Source: Chitinophagales bacterium
GTDB lineage: Bacteria > Bacteroidota > Bacteroidia > Chitinophagales > Chitinophagaceae
Length of the DNA: 64,000 nt
Assembly: GCA_026936105.1 (NCBI GenBank)
Contig: JAIXKI010000001.1
Location: 86,985-150,984, forward strand
Direction: 5' to 3'
Shown: one piece after another, positions 9,422 through 18,577 of the stretch
Layout: each line of letters starts with the position of its first letter
Position numbering within the stretch: position 1 is the first letter of the stretch
Made by a program: the position numbers and the translations under genes
Notes under the pieces: model-generated
Told to the model about the DNA's origin: nothing
Database searches by the model: none
The model's input: the letters and a program-made list of their open reading frames with translations, nothing else

Positions 9422-10693
9422 TCAACTCCTCTCTTCCCAGATCATGGCAAGATGCACCATGGTCTCTACGGCTTTGTTCATATCCTGCACGCTGATGAAT
9501 TCCAGCTTGGAATGAATTCCCTGCATCCCGGTAAATAAGTTGGGGCAAGGCATCCCCATAAAAGAGAGCCTGCTTCCGTCGGTACCGCCCCGCACACTTT
9601 CCATCTTCAATTCCAATCCGGCCCTTGCAATGGCTTCTTTAGCATACTCAACAGCATGAGGATACAGATCCAGGATCTCTTTCATATTCCTGTATTGTTC
9701 GGTCACGTTGAATTCAAAAGAAGCTTTGGGATAAGTTCTCAACAGTTCTTCGATCTGTGTGCGCAGGTAATCTTCTTTCTTCTTCAATCCTGCTGTTTCA
9801 AAATCACGAATGATAAAATCAATAGTGCATTTTTCGGCAATTCCTTCCATCCGGACAGGATGAATGAAGCCCCTGCGTCCTTCGGTTGATTCGGGTGATA
9901 AACGCTCCTTAGGCAATGCAGCCAATATCTCGCCAGCTATCTTCAGGGCATTCACCATTTTCCCTTTGGCATATCCGGGATGAGCGCTTACTCCATGAAT
10001 GATCACTTCCACTGCATCGGCGCTGAACGTTTCGATCTCGAGCGAACCTGCTTCTCCCCCGTCCAAAGTGTATCCAAAAACATTAGGCACTGATGAGGAA
10101 GGATCAACTCCCAACTTTCTCATATCCACTTTTGCCGTACCCTGCCCTACTTCTTCATCCGGAGTGAACAGTATCTTTATTTCTCCATGCCTGATATCAG
10201 GATGTGTCATCAGGAAATGAACAAGGTCCATGATCGTTGCCACACCTGACTTATCATCTGCCCCCAGCAATGTTTTTCCTGAAGCAGTAATGATATCATC
10301 ACCTGTCTTGCTTTGCAAATAAGGAAATTCACTCACCCTTAAAACCTGTGAAGGATCATCCGGCAACACAATATTATTTCCCTTGTAACCGGAATGCACA
10401 ACAGGCTTTACTCCCGTGCCGCTGCAATCAGGAGCGGTGTCCATGTGGGAGCAAAAGCAGATCACTGGAATTTTTTTGGGGCTATTGGAAGGAATGGTGG
10501 CATACACATATCCCCATTCGTCCATGTGAGCATCGGACAGACCGAGTTCTTTCAATTCTTTTGCCAAAACACGGCCAAGATCTTTTTGTTTTTCCGTAGT
10601 CGGGTGTGCTATTGACTGAGGATCACTCTGGGTATCGAACTGCACATAACGGATAAATCTTTCTGCAGCAGTGAATTTATAATTCTGAAACAT
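9422..10693 (-). CDS. pepT: Peptidase T (tripeptidase, M20B)
   Basis: Zinc aminotripeptidase of the M20 family acting in the cytoplasm. The start at 10693 (MFQNYKF) was preferred to the upstream in-frame ATG at 10735 because it matches the family N-terminus and gives the usual length (423 aa). Metal ligands are visible in SHMDTAP (82-88, His83), GADDKSG (144-150, Asp146) and FTPDEEVGQG (177-186, Glu180/181). The SRLSFMGMPCPNLFTG region near the C-terminus is also diagnostic. It is likely monocistronic. Confidence 0.94.
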   Translation of the reverse strand: MFQNYKFTAAERFIRYVQFDTQSDPQSIAHPTTEKQKDLGRVLAKELKELGLSDAHMDEWGYVYATIPSNSPKKIPVICFCSHMDTAPDCSGTGVKPVVHSGYKGNNIVLPDDPSQVLRVSEFPYLQSKTGDDIITASGKTLLGADDKSGVATIMDLVHFLMTHPDIRHGEIKILFTPDEEVGQGTAKVDMRKLGVDPSSSVPNVFGYTLDGGEAGSLEIETFSADAVEVIIHGVSAHPGYAKGKMVNALKIAGEILAALPKERLSPESTEGRRGFIHPVRMEGIAEKCTIDFIIRDFETAGLKKKEDYLRTQIEELLRTYPKASFEFNVTEQYRNMKEILDLYPHAVEYAKEAIARAGLELKMESVRGGTDGSRLSFMGMPCPNLFTGMQGIHSKLEFISVQDMNKAVETMVHLAMIWEERS

Positions 10694-10866
10694 AATTAAA
10701 ATTAAGGGCATCGAATATACGACTAAATGAAGCAACCGGTTTTAAAATTCCGATCCTTACCGTAAAATGTTTCGTTCAATAAAAGCGGTAAAATTAAAAA
10801 GCCCAAAGAATGTATCCTTTAAGCTTTTATGTTATTGATCAAAGATGATCTTTTGTATTTTCCCTT

Positions 10867-11322
10867 TTACGGAGTAATGATCAATGGGCTGCCGCCGACT
10901 ATTTCTACCAGTTCAATATCAAAGATCAGGTCCTGACCTGCCAGAGGATGATTGGCATCCAACACCACTGCGTTGTCTTTTATCTGTATCACGATCACTT
11001 CCAGGTCATGGCCCGAGCCATCACTCATCATCAAAGGCATTCCCACACTTAATTCCATATCTTTCGGAAAATTCGCTTTCGGCACTTCGATCACCATTTG
11101 AGAGTTACGGGGGCCGTATGCCTGATTATAGGGAATATTAATCGTCTTTTTTTCTCCAACAATCATCCCGGTCACACCGTCATCAAAACCTTTGATCACC
11201 ATTCCTCTTCCTACTTCAAATTCCAATGGCTCCCGGCCGTTTGAACTGTCAAACGTTTCTCCGCTGGTCAATTTTCCATGATAATGAACTTTCACTTTGT
11301 CGCCGCTTTTTGCTTTTTGCAT
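10867..11322 (-). CDS. slyD: FKBP-type peptidyl-prolyl isomerase, SlyD-like
   Basis: A 151-residue FKBP-fold cis-trans prolyl isomerase. The N-terminal half reads KVHYHGKLTSGETFDSS, then an inserted flap domain (about 68-120) and the return strand DANHPLAGQDLIFDIELVEI. This split arrangement is that of SlyD-type enzymes with an insert-in-flap chaperone domain. The His/Cys-rich metal-binding tail of E. coli SlyD is absent. It is cytoplasmic, since no signal peptide is present. It is divergent from the muramidase-like gene. Confidence 0.9.
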   Translation of the reverse strand: MQKAKSGDKVKVHYHGKLTSGETFDSSNGREPLEFEVGRGMVIKGFDDGVTGMIVGEKKTINIPYNQAYGPRNSQMVIEVPKANFPKDMELSVGMPLMMSDGSGHDLEVIVIQIKDNAVVLDANHPLAGQDLIFDIELVEIVGGSPLIITP

Positions 11323-11457
11323 TTTAATGATTTTAAATTTTAACAGAATCGGCGGTAAGATAGCCTAAAATTTCGAATGGCTGACAGAATCAGGTTCTTC
11401 CATTCAGTTAATTTTACAGAAATTTACCCTTCCATATTTAAATGCAAAATGTACATC

Positions 11458-12708
11458 ATGAAAAAGATTCTGATCTTCCCTTTATTAATTTGGCTTTTCA
11501 GTTGTTCGGCTCAGAAACCGGCCTCGGGTACTTCAAATAATGATAAGATACTGGCAGGTGCGGAAAGGATTGACCTCTATCTTCCTTATCTGAAAGGAAA
11601 ACGGGTCGGCATTTTTGCCAACCAGACTTCAGTCATCGGGCATACACATTTAGTGGATACACTGAGGAAACTTGGTGTTAACATTCAGGTGATATTCGGG
11701 CCTGAACATGGTTTCCGTGGTACGGCAGATGCCGGTGAAAAAGTTGGAAATTATGTTGACAAACAAACCGGGATCCCTGTAGTTTCCTTATTCGGTCCCA
11801 AATCAAAACCGGATGCAGAAGACCTGAAAGATGTGGACATCATGGTCTTTGATCTGCAGGATGTAGGCTGCCGCTTTTATACCTACATAATTTCCATGCA
11901 GAAATTCCTGGAAAGCGCCCTGGAAAATCATAAGCCTTTATTATTACTGGATCGCCCCAACCCGAATGGATTTTATGTGGATGGCCCTGTATTGGATTTG
12001 AAATTTAAAAGCGGCGTGGGAGCACAGCCGGTTCCTATCGTTTATGGAATGACGATCGGAGAATATGCCACCATGCTGCTGGGGGAAAAATGGCTGTCTG
12101 AAAAAGCCAATGAAATCAATGCTTCTTACGCTTCGTTCAAGCCCACAAAAGAAAATCCTTTTTATTTCAAAGTGATCCCCTGCCAGAATTATACACACAA
12201 CAGCAAATACATTCTACCGGTAAAGCCTTCACCGAATCTTCCGGACATGCAATCCGTTTATCTCTATCCTTCCACCTGTTTCTTTGAAGGCACCGTGCTC
12301 AGCGAAGGAAGAGGCACCGACAAACCTTTCCAGGTATTCGGCCATCCGCTGTATCCGAAAAACATGTACTCCTTCGTACCTAAGCCAAATGAGGGAGCTA
12401 AAAATTCCAAACACTATTATGAGACCTGTTATGGCTGGAATCTTTCAGGCAGCACCGAACATATTCTGAAAGAAGTGGACCATCATGTGCAGTTGAAATG
12501 GGTCATAGAAGCTTATAAACTGTTTCCGGGCAAAGACAGCTTCTTCCTGAAGAATAATTTCTTTGACAGGCTGGCCGGCAATGACATACTCAGGAAACAG
12601 ATCATAGATGGAAAAAGCGAGGCAGAGATCAGAAAAAGCTGGGAGCCCAAATTAAGTGAATTCAAAACGATAAGGAAGAAGTATCTTATGTATAAAGATT
12701 TTGAATAA
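11458..12708 (+). CDS. namZ: DUF1343 lipoprotein, NamZ-like exo-beta-N-acetylmuramidase
   Basis: A 416-residue exported protein. The start at 11458 (MKKILIF) was chosen over 11377 because it begins a lipoprotein signal peptide with lipobox LFSC (Cys16). DUF1343 is recognised from GPEHGFRG (81-88), the QDVGCRFYTYI stretch and the LDRPNPNG motif. A family member from Tannerella forsythia (NamZ) releases N-acetylmuramic acid from non-reducing ends of peptidoglycan fragments. By analogy this protein would recycle wall sugars at the outer or periplasmic face. No MurNAc catabolic gene is adjacent. Confidence 0.85.
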   Translation: MKKILIFPLLIWLFSCSAQKPASGTSNNDKILAGAERIDLYLPYLKGKRVGIFANQTSVIGHTHLVDTLRKLGVNIQVIFGPEHGFRGTADAGEKVGNYVDKQTGIPVVSLFGPKSKPDAEDLKDVDIMVFDLQDVGCRFYTYIISMQKFLESALENHKPLLLLDRPNPNGFYVDGPVLDLKFKSGVGAQPVPIVYGMTIGEYATMLLGEKWLSEKANEINASYASFKPTKENPFYFKVIPCQNYTHNSKYILPVKPSPNLPDMQSVYLYPSTCFFEGTVLSEGRGTDKPFQVFGHPLYPKNMYSFVPKPNEGAKNSKHYYETCYGWNLSGSTEHILKEVDHHVQLKWVIEAYKLFPGKDSFFLKNNFFDRLAGNDILRKQIIDGKSEAEIRKSWEPKLSEFKTIRKKYLMYKDFE

Positions 12709-12748
12709 CCCGGATCAATCATTGTTCATTGATCGCTATTGATATCTG

Positions 12749-13735
12749 ATGACCGAGCGGTATAAAGAATTTCGCATTGTCTTCATGGGCACGCCTGATT
12801 TTGCCGTGGCTTCGCTGGAAGCATTGGTAAAAGCAAACTGCAATATCGTGGCCGTCATCACTGCACCTGATAAACCTGCAGGAAGAGGAATGAAATTGCA
12901 GGAAAGCCCCGTGAAAAAATTTGCCCTGCAACATCAGTTAAAAGTTTTACAACCTGAAAAACTAAAAGACCCTGATTTTCTGAATGAGTTGAGATCGCTC
13001 AGAGCAGATCTGCAGGTTGTGGTTGCATTCAGAATGCTTCCTGAAGCTGTCTGGAACATGCCGCCGATGGGCACTATTAATGTTCATGCATCTTTACTCC
13101 CTCAATACCGTGGCGCCGCCCCCATCAATTGGGCAATCATCAATGGCGAAAAAGAAACCGGCATCACCACGTTCAGGCTGAAGCATGAAATTGACACGGG
13201 AAATATTTTATTGCAGGAAAAAATTGAGATCGGCGATGATGACACCTCAGGAGAATTACATGACCGTCTTAAAGAACTGGGAGCACAGGTATTATTGAAA
13301 ACTATACAAGGCCTGGCAGAAAAAACATTGACCGAAACGCCTCAATCATCAATGAGTAATCCACAACAACCAAACGAGGAAACTCAAATCTCCGGTCCCA
13401 TGTTTACTAACTTTGTGCTGAAATCAGCGCCAAAAATTTTTACTAAGACCTGTGAAATTGACTGGCACAAAAATGCAGATGACATACACAATCTCATTCG
13501 TGGATTATCCCCCTATCCTGCCGCCTTTACCGAACTCGGCGATAAAACGATCAAAGTCTTCCGAAGTGAAAAAGAAATGATCCTTCCCACTACCAGAACC
13601 GGCCATTGGGAATCAGACAAAAAAACATTCCTGAAGTTTGCCTGCAGGGATGGTTATATCCTTCTGAAAGAAGTTCAGCTGGAGGGGAAAAAAAGAATGC
13701 TGATCGAAGAGTTTTTAAGAGGATACAGGTTTTAA
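12749..13735 (+). CDS. fmt: Methionyl-tRNA formyltransferase
   Basis: Formylates Met-tRNAi with 10-formyl-THF. The 328-residue protein has the N-terminal VFMGTPDFAV (11-20), the folate-site HASLLPQYRGAAP at 113-125 and the downstream catalytic Asp149 in HEIDTG. A C-terminal OB-like domain starts near residue 225. It follows the muramidase-like gene by 40 bp on the same strand. A low-complexity Gln/Asn/Pro linker at about 200-218 (SSMSNPQQPNEETQ) is longer than in E. coli Fmt. Confidence 0.94.
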   Translation: MTERYKEFRIVFMGTPDFAVASLEALVKANCNIVAVITAPDKPAGRGMKLQESPVKKFALQHQLKVLQPEKLKDPDFLNELRSLRADLQVVVAFRMLPEAVWNMPPMGTINVHASLLPQYRGAAPINWAIINGEKETGITTFRLKHEIDTGNILLQEKIEIGDDDTSGELHDRLKELGAQVLLKTIQGLAEKTLTETPQSSMSNPQQPNEETQISGPMFTNFVLKSAPKIFTKTCEIDWHKNADDIHNLIRGLSPYPAAFTELGDKTIKVFRSEKEMILPTTRTGHWESDKKTFLKFACRDGYILLKEVQLEGKKRMLIEEFLRGYRF

Positions 13736-14220
13736 AACAGGTTACAGGTTATTTGTTGCCGGTTTCAGGTTACGGGTTCACGAAATGAAAATCTTTTGCC
13801 AACCTTGTCTTCGATTGTGAATCACGGCCCAGGCATTAACAAATACGATCGCACCGCTTCTGTTCTGTACCTGGCCATGAGCACAAGCCACCTATAATGA
13901 TTTTTTGCTACAAAATGAATTTTTCACTATCTTACAATATTATCATAATTTAAAATACATCTGGTTCTGTTTTCCTGTAAGGTCTAAATTTAATTTACCC
14001 GGGCTTGTCGATCCTATTCCTATTCGGCTCTTTCCATTACTCATTTGCACAAAAAACTACTGTTGTTTACTGACCGGCCGTTTCTTCTCTTGCAGGATAC
14101 GGTGCCCGAGAAATTCAGTAAAAAGGAGTTTGACCGCCGCACCCCTTCGGAGACCCGGCCCGTACCAGATAACTTTCTGATTGTATATTTTTTGAAAAAT
14201 TTTTTTACAAAAAAACTCAT
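13736..14220. other. 485-bp intergenic region with possible gene remnants
   Basis: No convincing complete gene. It opens with GGTTACAGGTT-type short direct repeats (13740-13775). A 38-codon minus-strand open stretch at 13778-13891 translates to a protein-like segment containing GAIVFVNAWAVIHNRRQGWQ but has no start codon. A plus-strand open stretch at about 14073-14220, lacking a start, reads DTVPEKFSKKEFDRRTPSE. About 70 bases before it, another frame contains a signal-peptide-like LFLFGSFHYSFAQ. The content fits decayed small genes. Confidence 0.4.
13740..13751 (+). repeat. 12-bp inverted repeat, left copy
   Basis: GGTTACAGGTTA, exactly complementary to 14865-14876. Together they bracket about 1.14 kb containing the gene-poor region and the 173-aa membrane protein. 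There is no transposase between them. Confidence 0.5.
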
Positions 14221-14742
14221 ATGAACGCACAAACCTACCTCATCTCCCTGAGGGTGTTACACATCTTCACAGGCGTTTTCTGGGCCGGAGCCACAATTTA
14301 TCTTGCTTATTTTGTCGCACCTGCTGTCAAGGCTCTTGGGCCTGATGGAGGAAAGTTCATGCAGCAATTAGCGAGGACCAATAGGCTTCCTGTGATGATG
14401 TCATTATCTGCATTATTAAATGTACTCTGCGGGGTTCTTTTACTTTGGGAATTATCCAATGGATTTCAAGGTACATGGATGGCTTCGGCACATGGAATGA
14501 TACTGAGTGTGGGAGGAGTCCTGGCCATCATCGCTTTTCTTGAGGGTTTACTGGTAACCCGACCGGCAGCCAACATGATCAATAAAATTGGTCATAACAT
14601 TGCCCAATCAGCTTCGGCACCGACCGCGGAACAGTCACAACAATTGATGGCGCTCCGAAATAAAATTTTTAAAGCAAATAATTTAGCTGCACTTCTTTTA
14701 GTTGCAGCAGTGATCCTGATGAGTATTGTAAAATATATCTAG
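14221..14742 (+). CDS. Four-helix integral membrane protein of unknown function
   Basis: A 173-residue protein with hydrophobic segments near 10-32, 55-77, 90-112 and 152-172. The first helix reads LRVLHIFTGVFWAGATIYLAYFVAPA. A His plus a small-residue FWAG motif at this position recalls CopD-like and DUF2269-like membrane proteins, but I cannot assign a family securely. The loop at 130-145 is polar (SASAPTAEQSQQ). No partner genes are adjacent. Weakly supported function, well supported as a coding gene. Confidence 0.7.
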   Translation: MNAQTYLISLRVLHIFTGVFWAGATIYLAYFVAPAVKALGPDGGKFMQQLARTNRLPVMMSLSALLNVLCGVLLLWELSNGFQGTWMASAHGMILSVGGVLAIIAFLEGLLVTRPAANMINKIGHNIAQSASAPTAEQSQQLMALRNKIFKANNLAALLLVAAVILMSIVKYI

Positions 14743-14771
14743 ACATTTTTCACAATCGGCTTTCGCTTGCG

Positions 14772-14820
14772 GAATACGGCGCCGCGGAAAAACACAAAAG
14801 GAGTATCGGCTGCCGTATTC
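14772..14820. repeat. 9-bp perfect inverted repeat downstream of the membrane protein
   Basis: GAATACGGC at 14772-14780 and GCCGTATTC at 14812-14820 with a 31-base GC-rich spacer that itself contains the palindrome CGGCGCCG. It could fold in RNA from either strand. There is no T-run, so it is not a canonical terminator. Confidence 0.4.
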
Positions 14821-14864
14821 ATTAGCAAACACGGCCCGGAATCAAGCATCCAGAAATTAATTGG

Positions 14865-14876
14865 TAACCTGTAACC
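14865..14876 (-). repeat. 12-bp inverted repeat, right copy
   Basis: TAACCTGTAACC, the exact reverse complement of the copy at 13740-13751. No target duplication was recognised. Confidence 0.5.
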
Positions 14877-14893
14877 GGTATGTAGCCACCAGC

Positions 14894-16027
14894 TTACAAC
14901 TTCAGTTTCTCCAGCAATTCTTTCGGTAAGGCTGCCTTAGGAAGCACAATACTGATGGTATTGATGGCGAAATAAGGTTCAGATACATTAATGTATCCTT
15001 CATAAGGGCCCACCTTCCCCCAGGAATTTTTTACAATGAAAAATGTTTTCCCTCCTTTTGACTTTTCTATTCCCATAAGATGCATAAGGTGATCGTCCTG
15101 GGTGGTGAGGTCCTCATACAATTCCTGGCGGATGTTTGCATTATAAGGAGCTTCCTGCATATCCGGGGTGAGTGCATCTTTTGAATAAGTTGCTTTGCCG
15201 TCAAGATTCAATGCCAGGCCGATATCCTGCCTGAATCCCTTATTGCTTACATCGGCATCCCAGGATACCGAATACCCTTTTTCTAAGGCGGACTTCACCA
15301 CATCAATGAATTCATTCAATGGGAGATTGTAAAAAGATCCGTTGGCAAAATTATCCGGTACCTGCAGGATGAAAGGTTTGTAATAAGGCTCGTGTGTAAA
15401 AGAAGTAAGGCTGACATAGTCATCCGCATTGAAGTGCAATACATCCTTCGAAAAACTGAGCGGGGTATATTCTTTCCCCGCATAAGTAAAATGATCAGGA
15501 GCATGTCCCATATATTCATCCAGAATCTTTGTATAGCCATTCAGCCAACCGGAAGTGATCGGTTGTTTGTTCAATACACTGTCGAGATATCTCTTAAGTG
15601 ACCGAAACATCTTTTGATGATCATAAGAAGTGGCTCCGTTGACCAGGCCTGTATAATCCTGTAGCGGCATGGCGCCATAGGTGGCCACTGCACGGATCTC
15701 ATCATGTCCCAGTCCTCCTTCACCGAACTGAGCTTTGCCCTGCCTTAGAATATAATTTTTTGCTTTCTCGATATAAATATTCCGCACGGTAAACATTTCA
15801 CTGAGGTCTATCGTGCTGTTGTTCTTGCGGATCTGGTCGCTCTCCAGCAATGAAGTGGTGGAAAAACACCAGCAGGTACCTGTCATCGCCTGGTTTTTTA
15901 CTGAAGTGGCAGCGATCTTCTTTACATCAAAGAATGGAGCAGGCTGAGAACTGAGTCCTGCAGATTGTTGGGCTAAAACAAATGCGGGGACTCCTATCAA
16001 AAAATACAGAAGGAAAGATCTTTTCAT
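14894..16027 (-). CDS. Secreted C1-family cysteine peptidase (bleomycin hydrolase-like)
   Basis: A 377-residue papain-fold peptidase with a signal peptide at 1-19 (ending VLA before QQ). The active-site segment NQAMTGTCWCFSTTS at 45-59 places the nucleophile at Cys52. The general-base His lies in DDHLMHLMGIEKSKGG and the Asn in VKNSWG near the C-terminus. The layout matches C1B aminopeptidase C/bleomycin hydrolase relatives, although those are usually cytosolic and this one is exported. It is 17 bp downstream of the LysM gene and probably cotranscribed. Confidence 0.88.
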   Translation of the reverse strand: MKRSFLLYFLIGVPAFVLAQQSAGLSSQPAPFFDVKKIAATSVKNQAMTGTCWCFSTTSLLESDQIRKNNSTIDLSEMFTVRNIYIEKAKNYILRQGKAQFGEGGLGHDEIRAVATYGAMPLQDYTGLVNGATSYDHQKMFRSLKRYLDSVLNKQPITSGWLNGYTKILDEYMGHAPDHFTYAGKEYTPLSFSKDVLHFNADDYVSLTSFTHEPYYKPFILQVPDNFANGSFYNLPLNEFIDVVKSALEKGYSVSWDADVSNKGFRQDIGLALNLDGKATYSKDALTPDMQEAPYNANIRQELYEDLTTQDDHLMHLMGIEKSKGGKTFFIVKNSWGKVGPYEGYINVSEPYFAINTISIVLPKAALPKELLEKLKL

Positions 16028-16044
16028 AAAATCATTTTATAAAA

Positions 16045-17061
16045 TCAGTAGTTTACTTTGACTATAAATTTATTGGTATCCTTTATATCGAGACGTGAAA
16101 CTGCTGCATCACTGAGGCGAAGCTCCAGCCCCTGGTTCTGCCTGATTCCTTTCATAGCTCCCAACACTTTCGCAAAAACGGACTTGTTATTGTCAGGATT
16201 GGTCACCATGATCACCGTGCCCGGGTCCACATCATCCATCAACGCATAATACTTTTCATCAACCCATCCGCTCATGGTCTTAAAAATACCTGAAGTCAAA
16301 GTTTGCTCTTTGGACAAAGGGAATGTTTTAATCTGTTGATCAAAATCATTTCTGAAATATCCTTTTCCCGAAGAAGTATTAATTCCTGAACCCTGATCAT
16401 CGCCGTTCGAAATATTAACGGGCCGTTCTTCAGAGAGGGTTTTCTTTTCTTCAGGCCTGACGGTTGGTTCAACAGCTTTTTGCTTTTCAGTTTCTGTTTT
16501 AGCTGTTTCTTTTATCGTCTCCGTTTTATCGCCGGTTTTCATTTCAGCCATCTTTTCATTTATAGCTAAGTCTTTTTTCGCATCATTCTTTGCAATCACA
16601 ATTTTATTGCTATTGGCTATTTCTCCTGAAGTCAGAAATCCTGCGATCAATCTGGTTCCCTTTGCTACATTATCGCTTGAGATGCCATTCCAGAATTTAA
16701 GATCCTCAACAGAAGCTTTAGAACTCCTGCTGATCTTAGAAAGGTCTTCCTTCTCTGCCGCTATCACATACACCGGCGCTCCTTCATTTACTTTCTGTGA
16801 AAAATTAGTATCCGACAAAGGGATGTTTATGGTTTGACCTATGCTCAGTCCTTTCGACATATCCAGTGAATTAAAGGAGGCCAGATGTTTGGGAGAGACA
16901 TTGAATAAACGCCCAATGGAATAAAAGTTTTCTTTCGGTGTGATCTTATGTTCTACATAAAACCCCTTGCTTCCCGGCTTTAATATTAGTTCTTCGCTCT
17001 GCGCACTAACAAAGACTGCCGCCATCATACAACACAGGAAAAACAGGAACAGTTTTTTCAT
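16045..17061 (-). CDS. Secreted LysM-domain protein
   Basis: A 338-residue exported protein. The start at 17061 (MKKLFLF) is preferred to the ATG at 17112 because it begins the signal peptide (1-20, ending VSA before QSEE). One clear LysM (about 33-81; KITPKENFYSIGRLFNVSP) binds glycan chains, and a second weaker LysM-like segment is at about 95-140. A Lys/Glu/Thr-rich linker (about 155-220) precedes a C-terminal domain of about 110 residues of unknown fold. It likely acts at the cell wall with the cotranscribed C1 peptidase. Confidence 0.82.
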   Translation of the reverse strand: MKKLFLFFLCCMMAAVFVSAQSEELILKPGSKGFYVEHKITPKENFYSIGRLFNVSPKHLASFNSLDMSKGLSIGQTINIPLSDTNFSQKVNEGAPVYVIAAEKEDLSKISRSSKASVEDLKFWNGISSDNVAKGTRLIAGFLTSGEIANSNKIVIAKNDAKKDLAINEKMAEMKTGDKTETIKETAKTETEKQKAVEPTVRPEEKKTLSEERPVNISNGDDQGSGINTSSGKGYFRNDFDQQIKTFPLSKEQTLTSGIFKTMSGWVDEKYYALMDDVDPGTVIMVTNPDNNKSVFAKVLGAMKGIRQNQGLELRLSDAAVSRLDIKDTNKFIVKVNY

Positions 17062-17108
17062 AGTAGAAAAATTAGATAACAAAGATGCGCAATTTTCAGC
17101 AGAGGCCA

Positions 17109-18455
17109 TCATACGTTTTCTTTTAAAATCCTTAATTCTTTCGGATAATAATTGTTAATACGGTTTGACAAAACATTGATCCACCCGAGAGCGTGGCCTT
17201 CATATTGCACCAATTGCCAGCCCTTCATTTCAGGTTTCATGTGAATCTCTTTTTTCTTCAGATATTCTATGGCATTATCACGATCCAGTGGATTTGCAGA
17301 AATTGAATCACTCAATAAATTACTCAACGCCAGGGCATGTGCCGGGATCAGTTTATCATGCATGATCCCGCCGGCTTCCACTCCGGCATATTTCACCTGT
17401 AACAACTGCATCAGATGTGAAACATCCATGAAATGCCTTTCAGGAACTGCATAAACGTTGTTCTCACGTTTTATAAACCGGAGAGAGTCGCTCTTAAGCC
17501 AGTTTGAAATGATCGCCTGTTCTTTTTTATTCAACTGCACCTGATTCTTAACTTTCTTTAGTGGCATATCATCATCCCCAATAATTTTTTGGAAACAGGC
17601 AAGAAAAAACCCTTCGCCTTTCACCCTGTGCGGCCAGAAACGATACCCAACTGGCGATTCAACTACATTCCAATTGTTTTCAATTTTTAATTTTAAATCC
17701 TGAACTTTAAATTCATCCATCAACCATCTGCAAATGTTTTCATTCTCTTCTTTGGAATAAGAACAGGTACAATAGACCAGTATTCCTTCTTTTTTCAACG
17801 TAGGAAGAATATCAGCTATGATCCTTTGCTGGCGCAAACTGCATAGCATGACATTGTTCAGGCTCCACTCATTGATCGCATCGGGATCACGGCGGAACAG
17901 GCCGCTGCCACTGCAGGGGGCATCAATTACGATGACATCAAAATAATTTTTCAGCGAAGAAAATTCTTTCGGATCGTTTTGCGTGACCACAACATTTTCA
18001 GCTCCCCACTTGATGATATTATCTTTCAGCACCGGTACTCTTGACCGGATTACTTCATTGCTTACCAGCAGGCTTTCTTTTGATATCAACGATTGAATGT
18101 GCGTGGATTTTCCCCCGGGAGCAGCACACAGGTCCAAAACTTTTAATGGGCGTAAAAGGTCAACCGACTGGCTCAAAGCCTGCTCCAGGAACATACTGCT
18201 GGCTTCCTGCACATAATAACAACCGGCATGAAACAACGGATCGAAAGTGAAAGACGGACGGTCAGATAAATAAACTCCATAACGGGACCAAGGTACCTTT
18301 CCTCCACTGCTGAATTCAACATCTTCTATTGAAAATTTTTGAGGATTCACCCGTATGGAAGTGATCTTTTCACCCGATGCATGAACTTTTATAAACGCAT
18401 CTCTGTCGAAGCCTTCAAGTCCTTCCAGTGATGGTAATAATTCTTCCGGTAGCAC
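17109..18455 (-). CDS. rsmF: rRNA m5C methyltransferase, RsmF/NOL1-NOP2-Sun family
   Basis: SAM-dependent RNA cytosine-C5 methyltransferase, 448 aa. Motifs seen are the SAM-binding CAAPGGKSTHIQ, motif IV DAPCSGSG and motif VI CTCSYSKEENE, whose two cysteines (in PC and TC) are the release and nucleophile residues. The C-terminal RNA-binding extension fits the RsmF subgroup better than RsmB, though the exact rRNA target is inferred. The start is GTG at 18455. A perfect -7 element ends 4 nt upstream, so the transcript may be leaderless. Confidence 0.9.
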   Translation of the reverse strand: MLPEELLPSLEGLEGFDRDAFIKVHASGEKITSIRVNPQKFSIEDVEFSSGGKVPWSRYGVYLSDRPSFTFDPLFHAGCYYVQEASSMFLEQALSQSVDLLRPLKVLDLCAAPGGKSTHIQSLISKESLLVSNEVIRSRVPVLKDNIIKWGAENVVVTQNDPKEFSSLKNYFDVIVIDAPCSGSGLFRRDPDAINEWSLNNVMLCSLRQQRIIADILPTLKKEGILVYCTCSYSKEENENICRWLMDEFKVQDLKLKIENNWNVVESPVGYRFWPHRVKGEGFFLACFQKIIGDDDMPLKKVKNQVQLNKKEQAIISNWLKSDSLRFIKRENNVYAVPERHFMDVSHLMQLLQVKYAGVEAGGIMHDKLIPAHALALSNLLSDSISANPLDRDNAIEYLKKKEIHMKPEMKGWQLVQYEGHALGWINVLSNRINNYYPKELRILKENV

Positions 18456-18459
18456 TATT

Positions 18460-18467
18460 CAAACTTA
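18460..18467 (-). promoter_or_regulatory. -7 element (TAAGTTTG) 4 nt from the rsmF GTG start
   Basis: A perfect TAnnTTTG match on the minus strand, followed by AATA and the GTG at 18455. It supports the GTG start and a leaderless mRNA. Confidence 0.4.
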
Positions 18468-18544
18468 ACGAATAATGAGAGATAAAAGTAAAAATCCGGA
18501 ACTAAGAATGCTATCAGATTTTCAGTCAACCTGCGTAGAAATTT

Positions 18545-18571
18545 AACCCGGGCCTGCGAGAGACCCGGGTT
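18545..18571 (-). terminator. Hairpin downstream of the M28 peptidase gene
   Basis: AACCCGGG at 18545-18552 pairs with CCCGGGTT at 18564-18571, an 8-bp GC-rich stem starting 6 bp after the stop codon. The minus-strand tail is TTAAATTTC, a weak U-tract. Confidence 0.55.
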
Positions 18572-18577
18572 ATCAAT

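Noticed and set aside
11377..11457. Upstream extension of the NamZ-like gene to ATG 11377
   Set aside because: It would place 27 extra residues before a clear lipoprotein signal peptide that begins at 11458.
13905..14180. 91-codon plus-strand open frame between fmt and the membrane protein
   Set aside because: Composition is not protein-like, no ribosome binding site is visible, and better coding-like scraps occur in the other two frames of the same stretch.
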